A stretch of 10,368 bases of DNA from Methanosarcinales archaeon (GTDB lineage: Archaea; Halobacteriota; Methanosarcinia; Methanosarcinales; Methanosarcinaceae), in contig JAAXQB010000017.1 of the NCBI GenBank assembly GCA_012329085.1, positions 1-10,368 of the forward strand, written 5' to 3'. The notes beneath the pieces were generated by a model, which saw only the letters and a program-made list of their open reading frames with translations, was not told where the DNA came from and did no database searches. This document shows, piece by piece, positions 1 through 7,318 of this stretch (positions within the stretch are counted from its first letter, which is position 1; the number at the start of each line of letters is the position of its first letter). Position numbers and translations under genes: made by a program.

Positions 1-91
1 GGGATCTCCAGACTTAACCACAGGTGATGTCATAACAGTATTGCATGTACCATCTAGTCAAATCCTTGCAAGAGAAGTTGTAGTACTTTAA
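1..91 (+). CDS. C-terminal end of a probable archaeal type IV pilin (partial)
   Basis: The window opens inside a reading frame whose codons start at base 2 and end at the TAA at 89-91, giving 29 residues. The tail contains GSPDLTTGDVITV, then LHVPSSQILA, and ends in REVVVL. This hydrophobic beta-strand pattern, with a Gly-Asp turn and a late 'H-x-P-S' segment, resembles the C-terminal beta sandwich of archaeal type IV pilin/archaellin-like secreted proteins. The signal peptide and N-terminal helix that would prove this lie outside the window. The location just before a pilus-assembly ATPase on the same strand supports the reading. It could instead be another secreted beta-rich protein. The frame itself is fairly certain; the product is inferred. 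Confidence 0.55.
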   Translation, partial: GSPDLTTGDVITVLHVPSSQILAREVVVL

Positions 92-104
92 TTTTAACAT
101 GGCA

Positions 105-135
105 TTAATTTGCCATATTTTTTTTTGCAAATTAA
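105..135 (+). terminator. Stem-loop with T-tract after the pilin gene
   Basis: A perfect 9-base inverted repeat (TTAATTTGC at 105-113, GCAAATTAA at 127-135) encloses a 13-base loop with a run of nine T. It starts 13 bases after the pilin stop codon. Archaeal termination depends mainly on T-rich stretches, so the T-run may matter more than the stem. It plausibly separates the pilin transcript from the ATPase unit, which has its own TATA box further on. Confidence 0.5.
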
Positions 136-199
136 TTTTAATTTAATTTTTTTAAATTTACATTATAAATAATTTTTCAATATAAATAATTTTTTGATA

Positions 200-245
200 G
201 CTCATTCAGAATGAATGGGCGTTTGCTCATTCTTGTAAATGTAAT
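200..245 (+). repeat. Hairpin repeat, cluster A (two 25-base units)
   Basis: Unit 1 (200-220) has arms GCTCATTCA and TGAATGGGC around a GAA loop. Eight of nine positions are Watson-Crick pairs and one is a T-G wobble. A GTTT linker (221-224) leads to a decayed second unit (225-245) that keeps only the start GCTCATTC. The preceding bases (TTTTTGATA) resemble the left edge of the clusters at 5850-6047 and 7319-7415. It lies between the pilin gene and the ATPase promoter, outside any gene. Confidence 0.8.
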
Positions 246-293
246 ATTAAATATATAAATTAAAAATAATTATATTTATTAAATCCATAAATA

Positions 294-307
294 CAAAAGT
301 ATATAAA
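294..307 (+). promoter_or_regulatory. TATA box and BRE of the pilus ATPase unit
   Basis: TATATAAA (300-307) is preceded by CAAAAG, a good match to an archaeal BRE. Initiation about 25 bases downstream would leave a leader of roughly 25 bases before the ATG at 355. No clear Shine-Dalgarno sequence is visible in that leader. This indicates that the ATPase and platform genes can be transcribed independently of the upstream pilin. Confidence 0.6.
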
Positions 308-354
308 GTTTAACCATCATGTAATTAACTGAATAATTAATAAATAGTAGTTAA

Positions 355-1926
355 ATGAAAAACCTTTTAAATAGTCTAATAAATATTTTTAAAAAAGATA
401 CACATAATCAAGATTCTACATCTCTTGAATTTGAATCCTCTATTGAAGATATTTTATTAGAAAATGAAAGAAAAGTTATTGAATCATATTATATTTCTGT
501 GCCTTGTTGTCGCATTGATATAGTATATAATCCAGATACGCATTCTAATGTATATGAAGTGATTGAGCCAATATTATCAGAAGGAGAACAAAAACTTATA
601 GAAGAATTGAAATCATATTTATGTGAATTTATATCTGTCAATCTTGATACGATTATTGAAAAAAGGAAATATTTAGAACAAATAGTTGATGAATTTCTTA
701 TATTATATAAAATAGAACTTGATAAAAATTCAATCACAAAGATTAAATACCATTTAATAAAAGATTCAATAGGATATGGAAAAATAGATGCATTAATTAA
801 TGATTATAAATTAGAAGACATATCAGGATATGGACATGGCGTACCTGTATTCGTATATCATCGCACATATGGTTCAATTCCAACAAATATTGTTTTTGAT
901 AAAGATGAAGCAGATTCAATAGTATTAAGACTTGCACAGATGTCAGGCAGGCATATATCTCTAGCGTCTCCTTTATTAGATAGCACTCTTCCAACCGAAA
1001 GCAGACTTCAAGCAAGCATTGGATCGGAAATAACATCAAAAGGGTCAACTTTTACAATTCGTATAGTTAAATCTGAACCAATTACTCCAATCACTCTTTT
1101 AAAGTACAATACTCTCTCTCCTGAAATGGTGGCATATATTTGGATTGCAGTGGAACATGGGAGAAATATTTTAATTGCAGGAAGTACTGCAAGTGGTAAA
1201 ACTACACTTTTAAATGCAATGTGTATGTTCATACCGTTTGATAAAAAAGTAGTAAGTATAGAAGATACAAGAGAAATACATCTTTTTCATTCAAATTGGA
1301 TTCCAAGTATTACAAAAAAATCAGAGGAAGGAGGAACGGCAATAGAAATGGAAGACCTTCTAAAATCTGCTTTAAGGCAAAGACCTGAATATCTTTTAAT
1401 AGGAGAGGTGCGAGGACGAGAAGCAAATATACTTTTTCAAGCAATGGCGACAGGGCATTGCACATATTCAACATTACATGCAGAATCTCCGGATGCTATT
1501 ACAAGAAGACTCACAAATCCGCCAATAGATGTTCCAATTGCACTACTTGAAGGGATTGATATGGTATGCATATTAGGAAGTGTAAAGGATAAAAATGGTA
1601 AGATTTCAAGAAAGTGCAAAGAAATAAGTGAAGTTAAATCAATAGATCTTGAAAATGAAAAAATAACATATGGTGCATTATTTAAGTATGATTCTAAAAA
1701 TGATGAGTTTGAGTTTAAAGGAGAATCTGAAATATTTTTAAAAATTTTAGATTCACTTGCTATATCAGAAGAAGAGTTATTTGAAGATTTTGCATTGCGA
1801 GTTGAATTAATTGAATTGATGCATAAAAAAGAATTATATTCTTTTAATGATTTTACAAATACACTTATTGAATATTATAAATCACCATTAAATGCTATAG
1901 AACACATCAAAAAAATTATGATTTAA
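355..1926 (+). CDS. Type IV pilus/archaellum-class secretion ATPase (FlaI/TadA/PilB-like)
   Basis: This is a cytoplasmic hexameric ATPase of the type II/IV secretion superfamily, which powers filament subunit insertion through a membrane platform. The 523 residues carry the full motif set. Walker A is GSTASGKTT (about 276-284), the Asp box is SIEDTREIHL (301-310), Walker B is YLLIGEVRGRE (346-356), and the His box is TGHCTYSTLHAES (366-378). An N-terminal domain (about 40-240) precedes the motor domain. The conserved-looking segments YYISVP near residue 45 and YEVIEP near 67 are typical of archaeal family members. Length fits FlaI/archaeal PilB proteins. The next gene starts two bases after the stop, so it is co-expressed with the platform proteins. 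No other archaellum genes are visible, so an adhesive pilus or another type IV filament is more likely than an archaellum, but this cannot be settled here. Confidence 0.93.
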   Translation: MKNLLNSLINIFKKDTHNQDSTSLEFESSIEDILLENERKVIESYYISVPCCRIDIVYNPDTHSNVYEVIEPILSEGEQKLIEELKSYLCEFISVNLDTIIEKRKYLEQIVDEFLILYKIELDKNSITKIKYHLIKDSIGYGKIDALINDYKLEDISGYGHGVPVFVYHRTYGSIPTNIVFDKDEADSIVLRLAQMSGRHISLASPLLDSTLPTESRLQASIGSEITSKGSTFTIRIVKSEPITPITLLKYNTLSPEMVAYIWIAVEHGRNILIAGSTASGKTTLLNAMCMFIPFDKKVVSIEDTREIHLFHSNWIPSITKKSEEGGTAIEMEDLLKSALRQRPEYLLIGEVRGREANILFQAMATGHCTYSTLHAESPDAITRRLTNPPIDVPIALLEGIDMVCILGSVKDKNGKISRKCKEISEVKSIDLENEKITYGALFKYDSKNDEFEFKGESEIFLKILDSLAISEEELFEDFALRVELIELMHKKELYSFNDFTNTLIEYYKSPLNAIEHIKKIMI

Positions 1927-1928
1927 AA

Positions 1929-2954
1929 ATGATGGATAAGATTAAAAATTTTACAATTTCTAAATCTGGAAAATCAAAAAGTTTTCAAAAGTTTAATTTC
2001 TCGGATGATATTTTTAAACAAATATCAATAAGGATATTTGGAAATATCGTAAATGAAAAAATTCTCAAAAATTTCAATCAACGATTTATATCTAATATAA
2101 CAAAAGAAAAAAAATTAAAACTATATGAAAAAATATTTATTAATCTTAAAAAAAAGCTTATTATTTCACGAATAGATATTAGATTGCATGAATTTATTTC
2201 TATTTTTTTATTTTTATATTCAATTATAGTTTTTTCTATTTTTTTTATTATTGCATTATCAATTATTATAACTTATGTAATTGGCATTAATATTCCTATT
2301 GTATATTTTATTATTGCATTACCAATAATTATTATCTTATGTTTTATTGCACTCATGGCAATAACTTATGCATATCTTAATATTGTCATATATGAAGTGA
2401 GTAGAAATATTGATGCTAATATTTCTTATTCATTTTCATATTTTTCTATAATGGCTGCAATAGGTGTTCCGCCTTATAAAATTTTTCAAGAGATAAGCAA
2501 TGCAGAATATATATATGGGGCAGTATCTAAAGAATCTAAATTGATTGTAAAAGATGTAGATCTTTTTGGGTCTGATATAATAACTGCATTTAAAAATATT
2601 TCTAAAACTACACCATCTACAAATTTTAAAAAAATTTTACAAGGCACTATTGTAACTACTGTTTCAGGAGGTAAAATAAGTGATTATTTTTTAATAAGGT
2701 CTCAAGAATTCATGGAAGAGAGAAGAAAAAATTATGAAGAGTTTATTGAAACACTTAATATGGTATCGGAAATATATATTACAGCTATGGTTGCAGGACC
2801 ATTGTTTTTAATTACGCTACTTTCAGGACTTGCTATGGCAGGTGAAATGAATATACCAGCAATGCAATTTATGGTATATGTATATATACCATTTGGAACA
2901 CTTTTTTTTATATTCTTTATTGATGTAATTTCGACAGAGGTGGAGGCAAATTGA
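1929..2954 (+). CDS. Pilus assembly platform membrane protein, first half (FlaJ/TadB-TadC-like)
   Basis: This is a type II secretion F-domain membrane protein that would anchor the filament base and couple to the ATPase. It has 341 residues: a basic cytoplasmic N-terminus (1-87), then very hydrophobic segments at about 88-120 and 121-155. A cytoplasmic F-type domain spans about 165-280, with the IGVPPYKIFQEI region near 178-189 and the VSGGKISDYF region near 245-254. Two C-terminal membrane segments follow (about 283-305 and 312-335). Archaeal FlaJ is usually about 550 residues with two such domains, while this protein has one. The next gene supplies the other. It starts two bases after the ATPase stop with no visible Shine-Dalgarno sequence, suggesting translational coupling. 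ATG at 1929 or 1932 are equivalent choices. The coding sequence is exceptionally rich in A and T. Confidence 0.85.
   Translation: MMDKIKNFTISKSGKSKSFQKFNFSDDIFKQISIRIFGNIVNEKILKNFNQRFISNITKEKKLKLYEKIFINLKKKLIISRIDIRLHEFISIFLFLYSIIVFSIFFIIALSIIITYVIGINIPIVYFIIALPIIIILCFIALMAITYAYLNIVIYEVSRNIDANISYSFSYFSIMAAIGVPPYKIFQEISNAEYIYGAVSKESKLIVKDVDLFGSDIITAFKNISKTTPSTNFKKILQGTIVTTVSGGKISDYFLIRSQEFMEERRKNYEEFIETLNMVSEIYITAMVAGPLFLITLLSGLAMAGEMNIPAMQFMVYVYIPFGTLFFIFFIDVISTEVEAN
2937..2946 (+). promoter_or_regulatory. Strong Shine-Dalgarno site that decides the start of the second platform gene
   Basis: GAGGTGGAGG lies inside the end of the upstream gene and contains GGAGG seven bases before the ATG at 2954. 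A TTG at 2951 in the same frame is only four bases away, so the ATG is the better start. That ATG shares one base with the upstream TGA stop (TGATG), a typical coupling arrangement. Confidence 0.8.
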
Positions 2955-3850
2955 TGGAAATTGATAATGATGGGGATAAATATATTTTAAATAAACTTCA
3001 TGAATTTAAAAATATTCCTACTTATAAAAAATTTTTTAAAAATCCTATTGAAACAATTCATGAAAAACCACCCATACTCATATATATTTCATTATGTTTT
3101 ACTATTTTTTTTATAATAATTGGGAAATTGGTTTTTAATTTGTATATTGGGGATATTATAATAAGTTCAATTTTAATTTCAATAACACCATTTGGACTTT
3201 ATCACTCAAAAAATCAAAAAAGAATAAAAGAAATACATGAAAATTTTCCAAGTCTTTTTCGAGATATAGCAAGAGCAAAAAAATCTGGAATGAGTCTTCA
3301 AAATGCAATTAGTCTTACATCAAACGGTGATTATGGCATATTAAATAAAAGTTTACAAGAAATGAATCTTTGGCTTTCTTGGAATATGCCTTTCAAAGAC
3401 GCACTTGAACAATTTAACAAACGCCATAATACACCACTTATAAATCGATCCATATTTACTATACTTGCAGCATATAGAATAGGCGGAGATGTAGGCATTG
3501 TTATGGAAAAAGTAGCAGATGATGCACATGAATATATGCTATTAAATAAAAAAAGAGAAATGGAAACGGCCCCTTATCTTGCAGTTGGATATATATCTTT
3601 TTTCGTTTTTATGATTGTAATCATCATACTTCAAATATTTTTTTTACCAATGATGCATCTATTAGATATGGCGGATTCAGCACAAGCTCTCGAAGTTATA
3701 TTATTTCACGCATTAATTATACAAGGATTTTGCATAGGAATTTTTATTGGAAAGATTGGAAAGCATAGTATTTATGCAGGAATTAAACACTCTATAATAC
3801 TTGTTATTATGGCATATGTTGCATATGTAATTGCAGTTATTTATTTATGA
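2954..3850 (+). CDS. Pilus assembly platform membrane protein, second half (FlaJ/TadC-like)
   Basis: This is a second type II secretion F-domain protein of 298 residues, counted from the ATG at 2954. Two membrane segments lie at about 40-58 and 64-83. The F domain follows at about 97-225, with FPSLFRDIARAKKSGMSL near 98-115 and AYRIGGDVGIVMEKVADDA near 173-191, a sequence region characteristic of this family. Further membrane segments lie at about 208-232, 248-267 and 279-297. It probably pairs with the preceding 341-residue protein, so that together they equal one full-length archaeal FlaJ/PilC. It overlaps the upstream stop by one base and has a strong Shine-Dalgarno sequence. It ends 12 bases from the convergent carboxylase gene. 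Confidence 0.87.
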   Translation: MEIDNDGDKYILNKLHEFKNIPTYKKFFKNPIETIHEKPPILIYISLCFTIFFIIIGKLVFNLYIGDIIISSILISITPFGLYHSKNQKRIKEIHENFPSLFRDIARAKKSGMSLQNAISLTSNGDYGILNKSLQEMNLWLSWNMPFKDALEQFNKRHNTPLINRSIFTILAAYRIGGDVGIVMEKVADDAHEYMLLNKKREMETAPYLAVGYISFFVFMIVIIILQIFFLPMMHLLDMADSAQALEVILFHALIIQGFCIGIFIGKIGKHSIYAGIKHSIILVIMAYVAYVIAVIYL

Positions 3851-3862
3851 TTTGTAAATACA

Positions 3863-5323
3863 CTATCCTAAAAATTTTCTTAAACTCGCAAGCTTTAATA
3901 CTTGTTCTCTTAAATCTTCATTAGTATTTTTTTTAAGTGCATTTGTGATATAATCTGTTAATTTTTTATGCTTTATATCTATTTGAATATCGGTTATATG
4001 GCTTTTTATGCCAGATAAAAGTCCATCTGATAAGAATGGAGAATCTGAATTGAAATATACAAGTGCATCTTTTAAATCATTTTCAAAATTTACATAAATT
4101 TTTTTTATGAATTGAATATCATCACTATCAAGTGCATTCAACCCTATTATTTCAGGTGGAATTCCAATTGAATAAAGGGATGCTGTAAATGTTATTGCTC
4201 TTGGCAATTGAATTTCTCCAACACTTCTTGAATATCCAAACAATCCGGTGTGTAATTTTCTTTTTCTTCTTTTTGGAACATATTGAGCAATTCTATTAAT
4301 TATGGGTGACAATCTCAAAATTTCTTTTTGATATTCTTTTTTCTGTTTTTCAATTATTTTAATTGACTCCTCTATTTCGATTGCATGTGGTTTTTTTGTG
4401 GTATTGTTATGTAATTTTCTTATTGCTTTTCTTACAATTTCTGGTGAATTATCGTATTTAAATGCTGATTGAATTGAATATGTATGCACACTTGGAGTTT
4501 CAGAGATACTTCTATCTACTGTTTCAGGTTTAAGATTTCCTCTAAATGGAGCGGAACCCACTCCTATTATTGGATATAATTTAATTCCAATATCATCTGA
4601 TACTTCTTGGAAATTTTTCAATGCAATCTTGTTTAAAAGAACTGCACTCACAAGCCCATAATTCATTGCAGGATCTGACCGTGCAAGAAAAACTCGTTGA
4701 TATTCGTTAGTTTTATCTTTAAGATATTTTTCAATTATATTATGTGCATCAAGCATATGGGGCAGGTCTTCAAAAAGAGGAATAACATTTATTGTTTCTG
4801 GTTCAAATTTTCCAATCCATTCTGCAATTGTAATATCATCTTTTTTAAACTTTTTATGTTGTTTTCCAACAACAAAATCCTTATAATATTTATAAATCCT
4901 ATCTATGCATTCATGGGAACCTGTCATAGGTAAAATAACTTCAAATACAGGAGGTAAATTATCATCATATATTCGATTAGCTGTATCAAATGACCTTGGT
5001 ATGCTTTCTAATGTTTCAAGTAAAATCTTTGCTTCTGTTCGTTCTATTGTTGGATTTGGAACTCTCAAAGTTAAAAACAAATCTTTTCCTAATCGTTTTT
5101 CTTTAAAAAAAGATTCGTATTTTGTTAATAATTTTTTTATTACAAAATTATCTACTTCTTTTCCTTCGCAATCCCACATTTGTTCATCACAATCTAAGTG
5201 AGAGAATGCATAGTATGCTTCTTGTATTTCATCGTCTCCTTTCAACATAGAATTTTCTGCAAAAAATGGAAGATTTACATTGTCTGGATGTTGGGTGCTC
5301 ATGCATTTTGGTATTTTTATCAT
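3863..5323 (-). CDS. ppcA: Phosphoenolpyruvate carboxylase, archaeal type
   Basis: The enzyme adds bicarbonate to phosphoenolpyruvate, forming oxaloacetate and phosphate. In methanogens and other autotrophic archaea this refills the partial citric acid cycle for amino acid synthesis. At 486 residues it belongs to the short archaeal-type family, not the roughly 900-residue bacterial/plant type. Recognisable segments are MSTQHPDN (8-15), CDEQMWDCEGKEVD (45-58), LRVPNPTIERTEAK (86-99), ARSDPAMNYG (214-223), GVGSAPFRGNLKP (254-266) and QLPRAITFTASLYSIG (372-387). The N-terminus starts exactly where this family usually does. AAAGGA seven bases before the ATG supports the start. The reading frame is intact and nothing unusual is seen. 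It is cytosolic and probably transcribed alone. Confidence 0.97.
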   Translation of the reverse strand: MIKIPKCMSTQHPDNVNLPFFAENSMLKGDDEIQEAYYAFSHLDCDEQMWDCEGKEVDNFVIKKLLTKYESFFKEKRLGKDLFLTLRVPNPTIERTEAKILLETLESIPRSFDTANRIYDDNLPPVFEVILPMTGSHECIDRIYKYYKDFVVGKQHKKFKKDDITIAEWIGKFEPETINVIPLFEDLPHMLDAHNIIEKYLKDKTNEYQRVFLARSDPAMNYGLVSAVLLNKIALKNFQEVSDDIGIKLYPIIGVGSAPFRGNLKPETVDRSISETPSVHTYSIQSAFKYDNSPEIVRKAIRKLHNNTTKKPHAIEIEESIKIIEKQKKEYQKEILRLSPIINRIAQYVPKRRKRKLHTGLFGYSRSVGEIQLPRAITFTASLYSIGIPPEIIGLNALDSDDIQFIKKIYVNFENDLKDALVYFNSDSPFLSDGLLSGIKSHITDIQIDIKHKKLTDYITNALKKNTNEDLREQVLKLASLRKFLG

Positions 5324-5330
5324 TGTTTGT

Positions 5331-5380
5331 TCCTTTAATCCTTTGTAGGTATAATCTAATAAGTTTACATTATATTTAAA
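5331..5380 (-). promoter_or_regulatory. Promoter and ribosome binding site of the carboxylase gene
   Basis: On the minus strand, TTTAAATATA (5371-5380) is a plausible TATA box about 50 bases before the ATG, which would give a leader of roughly 25 bases. AAAGGA (5331-5336) is the Shine-Dalgarno sequence. The 133-base gap from the thioredoxin stop and this promoter suggest separate transcription of the two genes, although read-through is possible. Confidence 0.5.
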
Positions 5381-5456
5381 ATGGTTTACTTAAAAATTAA
5401 AAAAATAAAGACAGTGTTAAATTACGCCATCTTTTAAATTTATAAGAACTGATTAT

Positions 5457-5726
5457 TTAAAGAAGTTTATCAAGTTCTTCAATTAACACATTTGCTTGTG
5501 TTACACCTGTGAATCTCTTAATAATTTTTCCATCTTTTTCAATAATAAGAGTTGGGACAGCTTGCACGGAATACTTTGAAGCAAGTTCTCCATTTTTATC
5601 AACATCGAATTCTTTAATTTCTACTGAATCTTCGTATTTTTTTTCAAGTTCTTCTAATATTGGCTTTTGCATTTTACATGGTCCGCACCATGTAGCACTA
5701 AAATCTAATAATTTTGGTTTACTCAT
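5457..5726 (-). CDS. Small thioredoxin with WCGPC active site
   Basis: This is a cytosolic thiol-disulfide exchange protein of 89 residues. The active site is WCGPCK at residues 13-18, the two cysteines being 14 and 17. FDVDKN (40-45) matches the usual third-strand region. The cis-proline is in AVPTL (proline 58), and FTGV (72-75) ends the fold. It is shorter at the N-terminus than bacterial thioredoxins (about 105 residues), as is common for archaeal thioredoxin/glutaredoxin-like proteins. GAGG eight bases before the ATG supports the start. Its electrons could come from a thioredoxin reductase or a ferredoxin-linked reductase, neither of which is in the window. The gene symbol is left open because archaeal genomes carry several paralogues. 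Confidence 0.95.
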   Translation of the reverse strand: MSKPKLLDFSATWCGPCKMQKPILEELEKKYEDSVEIKEFDVDKNGELASKYSVQAVPTLIIEKDGKIIKRFTGVTQANVLIEELDKLL

Positions 5727-5734
5727 TTTATATT

Positions 5735-5775
5735 CCTCGTTTTCGTATATTTTATCAAATTAATACCTTTATAAA
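5735..5775 (-). promoter_or_regulatory. Promoter and ribosome binding site of the thioredoxin gene
   Basis: On the minus strand a TTTATAAAG box (5767-5775) sits about 45 bases before the ATG, and GAGG (5735-5738) lies eight bases before it. The box closely fits the archaeal TATA consensus, and an initiation site near 5746 would leave a short leader. Confidence 0.6.
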
Positions 5776-5858
5776 GTATTTTATTGTAAATAGTAATCAA
5801 TGTTATGCAAAAATTTTAATCCTTATGTTATTATTTATATGTTTTAGAGTTTTTAATA

Positions 5859-5952
5859 GCTCGCTTAAGAACGAATGAGAGTTAGTATATAACTTATAAA
5901 GTTATATGCTCAACATTCATTCTCTTTGAGAGCTCACTCGGAACAAACGAGC
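5859..5952 (+). repeat. Hairpin repeat, cluster B left part with AT-rich palindrome
   Basis: Three units of the 21-base hairpin family are seen in decayed or altered form. The first (5859-5880) begins GCTCGCTT and is imperfect. The second (5887-5907) is a perfect 9/3/9 palindrome with arms ATATAACTT and AAGTTATAT around ATA. It is flanked by GAATGA on the left and TCATTC on the right, which extends it to an imperfect stem of about 50 bases (5873-5924). The third (5932-5952) has arms GCTCACTCG and CAAACGAGC around GAA, with three mismatched positions. The second unit and the following AACATTCATTC recur near 7230-7280 and, inverted, near 7455-7503. Confidence 0.7.
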
Positions 5953-5975
5953 GCTAATGAGTTAGGGAAATTTCC

Positions 5976-6047
5976 AATAGCTCGTTTGGAACAAATAAGC
6001 GTTTGCTTATTCAGAATGAATGAGCGTTATCTCGTTTATCATATTTT
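5976..6047 (+). repeat. Hairpin repeat, cluster B right part (25-base period)
   Basis: After AATA come unit 5980-6000 (arms GCTCGTTTG and CAAATAAGC), linker GTTT, unit 6005-6025 (arms GCTTATTCA and TGAATGAGC), linker GTTA, and a decayed unit from 6030 beginning TCTCGTTTAT. All loops are GAA. The left edge (GAAATTTCCAATA) and right edge (GTTATCTCGTTTAT) match the cluster at 7319-7415, which has one extra unit. The cluster lies between two minus-strand genes: upstream of thioredoxin and downstream of the phosphatase. Confidence 0.85.
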
Positions 6048-6392
6048 AAAAATAATTTTTAAAATTATTTCATATGGTGCATAACATTAATTAATAATTA
6101 CTTACAATGTATATATACATTTGCATTTTAAATTTTTATCTTTGTATATCTGCAACTTCTATAAAATACTTTATTAAAAAATAGATGTTATAATAATATA
6201 ACAATAATATAACAATTTGCACCTTGATTTCGGATGCTTGAATAGATATTCAATCTAATAAAATAGAGGTAATTACATATTAAAATAACATAATATATTT
6301 TATAATTATGTCAAACTTAATTAAATTTTACTATTTATTTTGCTATTTTTGTCAATGGTGCGAAATATAAATAATATATATTTATGTGCTCA
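6048..6392. other. Gene-free AT-rich stretch with small palindromes
   Basis: No convincing gene is seen. The stretch holds a 21-base palindrome (6050-6070, arms AAATAATTT and AAATTATTT), a perfect 16-base palindrome AATGTATATATACATT (6106-6121), and a two-copy tandem of AATAATATAAC (6192-6213). It also holds two adjacent hairpins: an imperfect GCACC/GGATGC stem (6218-6236) and TTGAATA/TATTCAA (6238-6253). The pair at 6218-6253 is less AT-rich than its surroundings and could be part of a small structured RNA, but nothing identifies one. Together with the clusters to its left it forms a 666-base region without a gene. Confidence 0.5.
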
Positions 6393-7208
6393 CTATAACC
6401 TACACTTTTTAAATTTTTTATAGCATATGATACTTACATTATCCTTAGTTTTTTTTAATGCAAGTTTAAATAATTTATTTACAATATCCTTAGAGTTGCT
6501 ATTATTTTTTACAATATTTAAAATATCCTTTTTACTAACATAATCATGCAACCCATCAGAACTAATTAATATAACATCACCATCAATTAAATTCCATTCA
6601 TATACATCCACTTTAAAATTAGTTAATCCTAATGCTGAAGTAATAATATTTTTAAGTGGATGAATCATTGCTTTTTCTTCTGAAATGTGTCCTCCATCTA
6701 TCAATTCTTGAACTAATGAATGATCTGCTGTTTTGGATAATATATAATTATCTCTAATTAAATACGCTCTGCTATCTCCCGTATTTGCTATAATGCATTT
6801 ATCTTCTTTTATTATAGAAGTCGTTAAAGTTGTCCCCATTCCTTTTTTATCGTCAATGGCATTTTTCAATAATTCCATATGTGCCATTGCATGATATTTT
6901 TTTAATAGATTTTCTAAATCTTTGATTGGTAGATTTCTATTATATTCTTTGCTCATAAGATCTTGTAATATATTGATTGCCATATTTGATGCAAAATCTC
7001 CTGCATTATGACCTCCAACACCATCAGCAACTATTAATAAATGAATATCATCTATTTTTTTAATTAGAATGTTATCTTCGTTGCTTAATCTATTTCCTTT
7101 ATCTGTAATTCCATAAACAATTTTTTCAGAATTTGTTTGAGGAGAAGGATTGAATCTAGTATCAATTTCCATAACAGTATCTTTTTCAATTATTTTTTTA
7201 TTATTCAT
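6393..7208 (-). CDS. PP2C-family protein serine/threonine phosphatase
   Basis: This is a metal-dependent (Mn/Mg) cytosolic phosphatase of the PPM/PP2C family, removing phosphate from Ser/Thr residues of proteins. All core motifs are present in 271 residues: RLSNEDN (40-46), VADGVGGHNAGDFAS (60-74, metal-binding Asp62), GMGTTLTT (123-130), ANTGDSRAYLIRD (141-153), ADHSLVQELIDGG (161-173), ITSALG (189-194), ISSDGLHDYVS (215-225, metal-binding Asp218) and KDNVSIICY (255-263, metal-binding Asp256). There is no membrane segment or regulatory extension, as in bacterial Stp/PrpC. No partner kinase is in the window. A later ATG at residue 13 also precedes the domain. Neither start has a Shine-Dalgarno sequence, which fits a very short leader. 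It is divergent from the 177/581-residue gene pair, a possible functional link. Confidence 0.95.
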   Translation of the reverse strand: MNNKKIIEKDTVMEIDTRFNPSPQTNSEKIVYGITDKGNRLSNEDNILIKKIDDIHLLIVADGVGGHNAGDFASNMAINILQDLMSKEYNRNLPIKDLENLLKKYHAMAHMELLKNAIDDKKGMGTTLTTSIIKEDKCIIANTGDSRAYLIRDNYILSKTADHSLVQELIDGGHISEEKAMIHPLKNIITSALGLTNFKVDVYEWNLIDGDVILISSDGLHDYVSKKDILNIVKNNSNSKDIVNKLFKLALKKTKDNVSIICYKKFKKCRL

Positions 7209-7226
7209 TTTTTTTATTTTTTTTAA

Positions 7227-7250
7227 TGCATATAATTTATAAAATTATAT
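7227..7250 (-). promoter_or_regulatory. Phosphatase promoter inside an AT-rich palindrome
   Basis: The perfect palindrome 7230-7250 (arms ATATAATTT and AAATTATAT around ATA) contains, on the minus strand, TTTATAAAT (7236-7244), the only good TATA box before the phosphatase. With initiation about 25 bases downstream, the transcript would start within a few bases of the ATG at 7208, explaining the absent Shine-Dalgarno sequence. The same palindrome with paired base changes occurs at 5887-5907. Confidence 0.5.
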
Positions 7251-7318
7251 CCTTAATGCTTATTAACATTTATTCGTTCTAAATAAGATTTTAGAAATAA
7301 TAAATTAAAGAAATTTTT

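Noticed and set aside
797..1048. An 83-codon minus-strand reading frame
   Set aside because: It is a shadow of the secretion ATPase gene, whose motif set is complete on the plus strand.
2951..2953. TTG as start codon of the second platform gene
   Set aside because: The ATG three bases later has better spacing to GGAGG and overlaps the upstream stop in a standard coupling arrangement.
3851..3862. A bidirectional terminator between the convergent platform and carboxylase genes
   Set aside because: Only 12 bases separate the stops, with no stem-loop or T-run. Any termination signal must lie within the coding sequences and is not visible.
4905..5201. A 98-codon plus-strand reading frame
   Set aside because: It lies wholly inside the carboxylase gene on the opposite strand, whose protein matches its family throughout.
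6308..6370. A 20-codon reading frame (MSNLIKFYYLF...) containing two cysteines in a CQWC pattern
   Set aside because: It is very short, with no ribosome site at a useful distance, and its composition is expected by chance in such AT-rich DNA.
5727..6392. tRNA or other standard RNA gene in the long gene-free region
   Set aside because: I looked for a cloverleaf with a GTTCNANNC-like T arm and for conserved RNA motifs and saw none. The AT-rich palindromes do not resemble known RNA genes.
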